Shown piece after piece: positions 6,153-11,117 of a stretch of 11,117 nucleotides of DNA. This stretch comes from an uncultured bacterium (GTDB lineage Bacteria > Cyanobacteriota > Vampirovibrionia > Gastranaerophilales > Gastranaerophilaceae): assembly GCA_945910925.1 (NCBI GenBank), contig CAMDZX010000048.1, positions 1-11,117 of the forward strand, written 5' to 3'. Position numbers and translations under genes: made by a program. The notes beneath the pieces are model-generated. The model saw only the letters and a list, made by a program, of their open reading frames with translations, was not told the origin of the DNA and did no database searches. Each line of letters begins with the position of its first letter. Position 1 is the stretch's first letter.

Positions 6153-7070
6153 TTAATTCTTAGCGGCTTCAGCACCCGAAACTATTTCAATAAGTTCTTG
6201 GGTAATAGCGCCTTGACGAGCTTTATTATAATTAACAGTCAGGGTTTCAATCATTTCTTCAGCATTATTTGATGCAGCCGACATTGCAGTCATTCTCGAT
6301 GCAAGTTCACTTGCATTTGCTTCAAGAAGTGCTTGATAAATTGAATTTGTTACGTACATAGGTACAATTTTTTTGAGAATACTTTCTGTTGACGGTACAA
6401 ATTCCATCAAAGGGTCAGGCTCGGACGATTTATGCTCCTCAAGTTCTAATTTTGCAGGTAATACTGTCCAATCCTGTACTGCGTAAGACATCATATTATT
6501 AAATCTTGTTGTAATAATTTCTACTTTATCTATTTTCTTGCTGATAAAATCGTCCGCAATATCTTCGGCAATCGTTCTTGCGCCCGATGGTGAAGGCTCA
6601 TTGGCAACGGCAAGATATGTCTTGGCAATTTCAAACTCACCTGCTTTATGCTTGAAAGCTGAAACACCTTTTTGCCCTATAATATATAGAACAACTTGTT
6701 TGCCTTCTTCTTTGTATGATTTTATTTTTTTCAGGATTGCTTTAATAACATTTGCATTATACGCACCTGCAAGTCCCTTATTCGAAGAAACCAAAATGAG
6801 TCCGACTGTTTTTATATCACGTTTTGTAAGCAGTTCATAATAGTTATCAAGGCTTTCATCAATCTTTTCACCTGATTGGGAAATATCTTTTACGGTTGAA
6901 AGCATTTTTCTAAACAATGATAAAAGTTCTTCAGAAAAAGGTCTTGAAGCTTTTACTGAGGTTTCAGCTTTTTTTACTTTTGCAGCAGCAACCATTTTCA
7001 TCGCCTTTGTTATTTTCTTTGTATTTTCAACACTGTTAATTCTGCTTTTTATATCTTTCAAATTAGCCAT
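6153..7070 (-). CDS. atpG: ATP synthase F1 gamma subunit
   Basis: This 305-residue protein is the central rotor stalk of F1, coupling c-ring rotation to catalysis in the alpha/beta hexamer. The N-terminal helix MANLKDIKSRINSVENTKKI continues into KAMKMVAAAKVKKAE, and the C-terminal helix has MTAMSAASNNAEEMIETL followed by YNKARQGAITQELIEIVSGA. Both are hallmarks of the family and form the coiled coil. The conserved core segment SSNKGLAGAYN spans 95-105. The insertion found in photosynthetic cyanobacterial and chloroplast gamma subunits, between the LLP segment and the PDP segment, is absent: only about 14 residues separate LPA (204-206) from PDP (218-220). AAGGAA (7077-7082) serves the ATG. 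It is the last gene of the operon in this window, and beta and epsilon do not follow. Confidence 0.97.
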   Translation of the reverse strand: MANLKDIKSRINSVENTKKITKAMKMVAAAKVKKAETSVKASRPFSEELLSLFRKMLSTVKDISQSGEKIDESLDNYYELLTKRDIKTVGLILVSSNKGLAGAYNANVIKAILKKIKSYKEEGKQVVLYIIGQKGVSAFKHKAGEFEIAKTYLAVANEPSPSGARTIAEDIADDFISKKIDKVEIITTRFNNMMSYAVQDWTVLPAKLELEEHKSSEPDPLMEFVPSTESILKKIVPMYVTNSIYQALLEANASELASRMTAMSAASNNAEEMIETLTVNYNKARQGAITQELIEIVSGAEAAKN

Positions 7071-7090
7071 AATATTTCCTTCAAATCAGA

Positions 7091-7108
7091 GGCGGGAAAT
7101 TTCCCGCC
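7091..7108. repeat. Perfect 18-base GC-rich palindrome in atpA-atpG spacer
   Basis: GGCGGGAAATTTCCCGCC is a perfect inverted repeat (9+9). In the atp transcript it would fold with a GC-rich stem (GGCGGG/CCCGCC) and a small AAATTT loop. It sits 8 bases after the atpA stop and ends 8 bases before the atpG ribosome site. There is no T tract, so it is not an intrinsic terminator. Confidence 0.75.
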
Positions 7109-7116
7109 GGATTAAT

Positions 7117-8628
7117 TTATAAACCTGCTTTGTATGTATCAAGCTCTTTTCTTAGTGCGTCCATATCAGCATCTTCAAGGTTTGCACCATCATTTAATCT
7201 TTGTGCTAATTCAGGAAGTTTAGTATTAAAGAACTCAAACCAACCTTCTTTGAACTTTTGAATATCTTTGTTTTCAACATCATCAAGATATCCTTCGTTT
7301 GCTGCAAACAAGATAGAAACCTGATTAGCAACCGATAACGGTTTGTATTGAGCTTGTTTAAGAACTTCTGTTAATTTTTGACCTTTCAGAAGTTGTTTTT
7401 TAGTTGTTGCATCCAAGTCTGATGCAAATTGCGCAAATGCTTCGAGTTCTCTAAACTGTGCAAGGTCAAGTCTTAATTTCCCTGCAACTTTTTTGATAGC
7501 TTTAGTTTGAGCTGCACCACCTACACGGGAAACAGATATACCTGCATTAATTGCAGGTCTGATACCTGCGTTAAATAATGATGATTCAAGGAAAATCTGT
7601 CCGTCAGTAATAGAAATTACGTTAGTAGGAATATATGCGGAAACGTCACCTGCTTGAGTTTCAATAATAGGGAGTGCCGTAATACTTCCGCCGCCAAGTT
7701 CATCAGAGAGTTTAACAGCTCTTTCCAATAATCTTGAGTGAAGATAGAAAACATCACCCGGATATGCTTCACGTCCCGGAGGTCTTCTAAGTAGCAAACT
7801 CATAGCACGATACGCTTGAGCTTGTTTCGTCAAGTCATCATAAATAATCAGAACGTGTTTACCTTGCTCCATAAATTCTTCTGCAATTGCAACCCCCGCA
7901 AAAGGTGCGATATATTGCAACGGCGCAGGTTCATTTGCAGTTGCTGAAACAATGATTGAATATTCCATCGCCCCGTGATTTTCAAGAGTTTTGGCAAGTT
8001 GTGCTACCGTTGAAGCTTTTTGACCGATTGCAACGTAAATACAAATAACATCCTGACCTTTTTGGTTAATAATAGTATCTATCGCAATAGCAGTTTTACC
8101 TGTTTGTCTGTCACCGATAATAAGTTCACGTTGTCCTCTGCCGATAGGCGTAAGGGCATCAATAGCGGTTAAACCTGTTTGAAGCGGTTGATGAACGGAT
8201 TTTCTGGCAACAATACCCGGAGCAATTCTCTCAACAGGACGTGTTTTTTCGGAATAAATATCACCTTTTCCATCAATTGGTCTGCCGGTCGGGCTTATTA
8301 TACGACCGATAAGTCCGTCACCTACAGGCACTGATGCGATTCTGCCTGTGGTTTTTACGGTCATACCTTCTTTGATATGTTTGTATTCACCAAGTATAAC
8401 AACACCAACGTTATCTTCTTCAAGGTTAAGTGTTATACCAAGCGTACCTTTGCCGTCTTCAAACTCAACAAGCTCGTTTGACATGACGTTTCTTAAACCG
8501 TAGATACGGGCAATTCCGTCACCGACTTCTAACACGCTTCCTACATTGGAAACTTCTGTTTTTGATTCATAGTTCTCAATATTCTCTTTAATAATCGAAC
8601 TAATTTCATCAGGATTTATAACTGCCAT
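7117..8628 (-). CDS. atpA: ATP synthase F1 alpha subunit
   Basis: This 503-residue protein is the non-catalytic nucleotide-binding subunit of the F1 hexamer. Its length is exactly typical. The N-terminal beta-barrel domain includes VSNVGSVLEVGDGIARIYGL. The Walker A motif is GDRQTGKT at 172-179 and the Walker B strand is HVLIIYDD at 258-265. The family segment PPGREAYPGDVFYLHSRLLE is at 283-302. The catalytic arginine that reaches into the beta active site is in the SVSRVGG segment (R368). The start is typical (MAVINPDEISSIIKENI). GAGGG lies just before the ATG in the 13-bp gap after atpH. Downstream comes a GC-rich palindrome, then atpG. Confidence 0.99.
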   Translation of the reverse strand: MAVINPDEISSIIKENIENYESKTEVSNVGSVLEVGDGIARIYGLRNVMSNELVEFEDGKGTLGITLNLEEDNVGVVILGEYKHIKEGMTVKTTGRIASVPVGDGLIGRIISPTGRPIDGKGDIYSEKTRPVERIAPGIVARKSVHQPLQTGLTAIDALTPIGRGQRELIIGDRQTGKTAIAIDTIINQKGQDVICIYVAIGQKASTVAQLAKTLENHGAMEYSIIVSATANEPAPLQYIAPFAGVAIAEEFMEQGKHVLIIYDDLTKQAQAYRAMSLLLRRPPGREAYPGDVFYLHSRLLERAVKLSDELGGGSITALPIIETQAGDVSAYIPTNVISITDGQIFLESSLFNAGIRPAINAGISVSRVGGAAQTKAIKKVAGKLRLDLAQFRELEAFAQFASDLDATTKKQLLKGQKLTEVLKQAQYKPLSVANQVSILFAANEGYLDDVENKDIQKFKEGWFEFFNTKLPELAQRLNDGANLEDADMDALRKELDTYKAGL

Positions 8629-8641
8629 AGTTTTCCCTCTT

Positions 8642-9199
8642 TTATTTAATAATATTTCTACCTATCATTTGTAATTTTGATTTTAAACTTGTATCAATAA
8701 TGCTATCGCCGACAACAAATACAAGTCCCGCAATAATATCAGGATTTACTGACCAATCAACATTTACTTGTTTTTGGAGTTTACCCGATAATCTGTCTTT
8801 TATTGTTTGTTTTGTGCTATCGTCCAAACCGACTGCGGAAACAATTTCTATTTGAACAAGATTGTTTTCTTTATCAAGTTCTGATTTGAATTCATACGTA
8901 ATATTTTCGATTATGCCGAATCTGTCTTTTTCTATAAGAAAAAGAACAAAATTTCTTGTTATGTTATTAATCTTGCCGTCAAAAATCTTTTGAACAACAT
9001 TTTGTTTATCAGATTTAGATATGTTAGGTGCTTTTATGAGATTAACTAAATCCTGTGAACTTTCGACAGTATCAACAATATTTTTTAAATCATTCAAAAT
9101 ATCATTTTTAGAAACAGAATGTGTTTCACATAGCTCAATCAGAGCTTGTGCATATCTCTGTGCAACTGTTTTAAATTCTGTTTGTTCTGCGTTTTTCAT
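8642..9199 (-). CDS. atpH: ATP synthase F1 delta subunit (OSCP homologue)
   Basis: This 185-residue protein is the peripheral-stalk connector that caps the F1 head and holds it to the b/b' stator. The N-terminal helical domain carries the family pattern VAQRYAQALIELCE (12-25). Near 70-100, QKIFDGKINNITRNFVLFLIEKDR matches the conserved segment linking to the second domain. The C-terminal part ends with VNPDIIAGLVFVVGDSIIDTSLKSKL, in which the GG-like hinge and D-x-S-x-K-x-(K)-L are diagnostic. The start overlaps the atpF stop by one base (TAATG). GGAG about 11 bases upstream lies inside atpF, so expression is probably coupled. In cyanobacterial naming this gene is atpD. Confidence 0.95.
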   Translation of the reverse strand: MKNAEQTEFKTVAQRYAQALIELCETHSVSKNDILNDLKNIVDTVESSQDLVNLIKAPNISKSDKQNVVQKIFDGKINNITRNFVLFLIEKDRFGIIENITYEFKSELDKENNLVQIEIVSAVGLDDSTKQTIKDRLSGKLQKQVNVDWSVNPDIIAGLVFVVGDSIIDTSLKSKLQMIGRNIIK

Positions 9200-9714
9200 T
9201 ATATTTCTACTCCGAGACCTTCTATCGCATCAATACTTTCTAAGATGTACTTTTGATGCAGAGTCGGGTCTTTTTCAAGTTCTGATTTAATATATTGTTC
9301 CGCAAGAGTCATTGCCTCTTGCGCAGTTTCTTTAACAATTTCTGTTTTAGCAGTTTTTATATTGGCGTCAATTGTTTTTTTGCTGTTTTCTTTTATTGAT
9401 TCGGATTGAATTTTACCTTCCTCAATAAGTTTATTGCCAATAATTTTTGCATTATTTTCAGCTTTTTTAAACACTTCGCTCATTTGTTCATCAATCTTAG
9501 TGACATTTTCTTGTATGTCGTATAATCTTGATAAACTTTCTTCCTTTGCTTTTTCTGACTCAGAAATCGCTTGTTCAACTTTATGCCTACCCTGTTCAAT
9601 TTTGTCGCCAAGATTGAATTTCTTAACCAGCCATGCCAGAACAACCAGCATCACAACAAAGTTGAATAAGTTTGACTCACATATTTGTTTCCATATTTCT
9701 AACAAATTTTCCAT
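9199..9714 (-). CDS. atpF: ATP synthase Fo b subunit
   Basis: This 171-residue stator subunit has one N-terminal membrane helix (about 16-31, FNFVVMLVVLAWLVKKF) and a long charged, Ala/Lys/Glu-rich coiled coil reaching to the delta subunit. The motif around VVLAWLVKKFN is the usual b-subunit signature at the membrane exit. It follows the b' gene in the operon and overlaps atpH by one base. AAGAGG just upstream of the ATG supports the start. Having both b and b' means a heterodimeric stator, as in Cyanobacteria, chloroplasts and some other bacteria, rather than the b homodimer of E. coli. Confidence 0.93.
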   Translation of the reverse strand: MENLLEIWKQICESNLFNFVVMLVVLAWLVKKFNLGDKIEQGRHKVEQAISESEKAKEESLSRLYDIQENVTKIDEQMSEVFKKAENNAKIIGNKLIEEGKIQSESIKENSKKTIDANIKTAKTEIVKETAQEAMTLAEQYIKSELEKDPTLHQKYILESIDAIEGLGVEI

Positions 9715-9747
9715 TTTGCCTCTTTTTTAAGCTAATAAGATATTTTC

Positions 9748-10179
9748 TTATTCACCTGTTGAATAACCCAAAATTCTTGAAGCGATAATCCCTGCAAGGA
9801 TATCAACTTCCGACTTTAATTCATGTTTTGCAGTTATTATTTCACCGTCAAGTTGTGCGGACGCAACGGCGATTTCTTTTTTTGAAAGATTTCTTCCGTA
9901 CTCTAACATCGCCTCTTTTTGAGCTTTGTAGTCGTTGATTATCTTTTGATAATTCTCTTTTGACGTTTGCTGCGCTTTTTCCATGGTTGCAGTCTGCCAC
10001 TTTTGAAGAATGTCACATTTTTCCTGAGCGATTTTTGATTTCATATAATTTTTATCAATCAAATTTTTCCGTTCGGTAACAATTCTTTCAAGCGGTTTGT
10101 AAAGAATAGCATTCATAATTATCATGAACACTACAAAACTAATCATAGCTATGAAAAAAGTTGCATTAAATTCTAACAT
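9748..10179 (-). CDS. atpF': ATP synthase Fo b' subunit
   Basis: This 143-residue second b-type stator subunit has an N-terminal membrane helix (about 5-27, NATFFIAMISFVVFMIIMNA) followed by the typical LYKPLERIVTERKNLID segment. The remaining coiled coil is rich in Lys, Gln and Glu. The short length and the phrase after the membrane helix fit b' (called atpG or atpF2 in Cyanobacteria). It lies between atpE and atpF, the cyanobacterial order. AAAGGA about 6 bases before the ATG is its ribosome site. The preceding 65-bp spacer holds a hairpin (10194-10242). It is probably assembled as a b/b' heterodimer. Confidence 0.9.
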   Translation of the reverse strand: MLEFNATFFIAMISFVVFMIIMNAILYKPLERIVTERKNLIDKNYMKSKIAQEKCDILQKWQTATMEKAQQTSKENYQKIINDYKAQKEAMLEYGRNLSKKEIAVASAQLDGEIITAKHELKSEVDILAGIIASRILGYSTGE

Positions 10180-10193
10180 TTTGAGTCCTTTTT

Positions 10194-10242
10194 GTAACGT
10201 GACCGATGCCTAAATCATCATCTATTGCAGTCACTCGGTTAC
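10194..10242 (-). repeat. Imperfect hairpin between atpE and b' gene
   Basis: In the atp transcript, GTAAC-CGA-GTGAC (10230-10242) can pair with GTCACGTTAC (10194-10203), giving 10 base pairs with a 3-base bulge around a 26-base loop. It begins 2 bases after the atpE stop, and its far arm is followed closely by the b' ribosome site. There is no T tract. Confidence 0.6.
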
Positions 10243-10244
10243 GA

Positions 10245-10487
10245 CTAACTAAATACTAATAACAACGCAATGAACAGTGCATAAATTGAGGTTGCTTCCG
10301 CTAAACCTGCACCGATGATAAAGTTTTTGAACGCTTCACCTTTAATTTCAGGTTGTCTTGCGATTGCATCCAATACACCTTTTGTTGCAATACCGATACC
10401 GATACCACCGCCAAATACGCCTAACGCTGCAAGACCTGCACCTAATTTTGCTGTACTTAGAGATGTTGCTAATTGTTCTACTGCCAT
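10245..10487 (-). CDS. atpE: ATP synthase Fo c subunit (proteolipid)
   Basis: This 80-residue protein has two membrane helices joined by the cytoplasmic loop ARQPE (43-47); many copies form the rotating c-ring. Helix 1 has the Gly-rich GVFGGGIGIGIATKG packing motif. Helix 2 carries the ion-binding carboxylate Glu64 in GLAEATSIYALFI. The positions that supply Na+ ligands in Na+-coupled c subunits (Gln32 and Ser66 of Ilyobacter tartaricus) align here to Ile31 and Ala65, so proton coupling is the likelier reading. A strong ribosome site, AAAGGAG (10494-10500), lies 6 bases before the ATG, fitting the need for many copies. In cyanobacterial naming this gene is atpH. Confidence 0.98.
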   Translation of the reverse strand: MAVEQLATSLSTAKLGAGLAALGVFGGGIGIGIATKGVLDAIARQPEIKGEAFKNFIIGAGLAEATSIYALFIALLLVFS

Positions 10488-10493
10488 AATTTT

Positions 10494-10500
10494 CTCCTTT
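10494..10500 (-). promoter_or_regulatory. Strong Shine-Dalgarno of atpE
   Basis: On the minus strand this is AAAGGAG, 6 bases before the atpE ATG, preceded by an A-rich run. It is the best ribosome site in the operon portion seen here, consistent with the high copy number of subunit c. Confidence 0.8.
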
Positions 10501-10505
10501 TTTAT

Positions 10506-10521
10506 TTTAATTGTTTAATTG
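10506..10521 (-). repeat. Tandem CAATTAAA octamer in atpE leader
   Basis: Two exact adjacent copies of CAATTAAA (minus strand) lie directly upstream of the A-rich run and Shine-Dalgarno of atpE. A related TTAAAC stretch lies just before them. The region is A/U-rich and should be unstructured. This may be chance in an AT-rich spacer or a translation-enhancing leader. Confidence 0.5.
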
Positions 10522-10554
10522 TAGTTTAATTTCTCAGCCGTTTGGGCACTGTTA

Positions 10555-11117
10555 CTATTCTTCTTCGCTTACTGCCATTGTAATATATGTTGTTGACAAT
10601 AAAGCAAATACAAGAGCTTGAATCAGAGCAACAAACAATTCAAAAAGCATGAAAGGAAGCGGAAGGAAATATGCCAACATTCCTAAAAATGTCATAACCA
10701 TAATTTCTCCGGCAAGAATGTTTGCAAAAAGCCGGAGAGCGAGCGAAAACGGACGAACAAAGAGTTCCAAGCCGTCAATAAGTGTTGTCATAATTCCACC
10801 GACAGACCAGCCGTGGAAGAAAAATTTCATTGCTCCATGTTTCTTTATACCGTAATAAATATAGTATATTGATACAACTATTGCCATAGCCGCAGTCATA
10901 TTAATATCATTGTTTGGTGATGCAAGTTCTCCGGATTTGAGATGAATAATCCTCAGAGGAATTTGCCCGACAAGGTTTGCGGTCAAAATAAACATGAAAA
11001 GAGTAAGAATAAGCGGATTGTGTTTCTTTGCTTCTTCTTCTCCCATACCGCTGCTTGTTATTGATGAAAAATAGTTTATTATACTCTCACCTACGTATTG
11101 CAGTTTAGTCGGTATTA
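10555..11117 (-). CDS. atpB: ATP synthase Fo a subunit (N-terminal part outside window)
   Basis: The frame is open to the window edge, giving 186 residues, so roughly 50-70 N-terminal residues are missing. The a subunit forms the two half-channels beside the c-ring. Upstream of an internal ATG at 11046 the frame continues as PTKLQYVGESIINYFSSITS, which is normal a-subunit sequence, so that ATG is not the start. Family marks are KKHNPLILTLFMFILTANLVGQIPL, then FVRPFSLALRLFANILAGE with the essential Arg in LALRLFANILAG, and a final pair of hydrophobic helices ending SEEE. It is the first gene of the operon visible here. The 67-bp gap to atpE is AT-rich. In cyanobacterial naming this gene is atpI. 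Confidence 0.96.
   Translation of the reverse strand, partial: IPTKLQYVGESIINYFSSITSSGMGEEEAKKHNPLILTLFMFILTANLVGQIPLRIIHLKSGELASPNNDINMTAAMAIVVSIYYIYYGIKKHGAMKFFFHGWSVGGIMTTLIDGLELFVRPFSLALRLFANILAGEIMVMTFLGMLAYFLPLPFMLFELFVALIQALVFALLSTTYITMAVSEEE

Noticed and set aside
11044..11046. ATG at 11046 as the start of atpB
   Set aside because: The frame stays open to the window edge and the upstream residues read as normal a-subunit sequence; the gene is cut by the edge.

Overview
The window comes from an AT-rich bacterium (roughly mid-30s % G+C by eye) with compact gene spacing and standard Shine-Dalgarno sites. Several traits point to the non-photosynthetic sister group of Cyanobacteria (Melainabacteria/Vampirovibrionia, for example gut Gastranaerophilales). 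The ATP synthase genes run a-c-b'-b-delta-alpha-gamma with two different b-type subunits, and no beta/epsilon genes follow gamma, as in Cyanobacteria. The prenyl synthase resembles cyanobacterial CrtE around its first Asp-rich motif. The gamma subunit lacks the insertion that photosynthetic relatives carry. This placement is an inference from gene content; no database search was made.

Layout. (1) Bases 3-2678, + strand: a tight cluster of the 3' end of murG, rsgA, a short-chain polyprenyl diphosphate synthase and a divergent-PAP2 (DUF212) membrane protein. The joints are 0 bp, an 8-bp overlap and an 11-bp gap, so the genes are probably co-transcribed and partly translationally coupled. (2) Bases 2685-5016, - strand: an unrecognised 132-residue protein and glmS, separated by an AU-rich terminator. 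(3) Bases 5121-5555, + strand: a small exported TPR-like protein divergent from glmS. (4) Bases 5566-5874, - strand: an unrecognised 102-residue protein. (5) Bases 5875-6152: a 278-bp gap with a very clear + strand intrinsic terminator but no established + strand gene before it. A 34-codon ORF or a small RNA is the best candidate. (6) Bases 6153 to the window edge, - strand: the ATP synthase operon, transcribed atpB (cut by the edge), atpE, b', b, atpH, atpA, atpG.

Functionally this is mostly housekeeping. MurG (lipid II synthesis) and GlmS (glucosamine-6-phosphate for UDP-GlcNAc) feed peptidoglycan synthesis. The prenyl synthase makes isoprenoid diphosphates, and the DUF212 protein beside it may act on a lipid phosphate. 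RsgA matures the small ribosomal subunit, and the F1Fo enzyme interconverts the ion gradient and ATP. I found no CRISPR array, mobile element, defence system, tRNA or rRNA, and no convincing new multi-gene system. The points most worth a second look are the orphan + strand terminator unit at 5959-6129, structured or repeated spacers inside the atp operon (7091-7108, 10194-10242, 10506-10521), and two single orphan genes.
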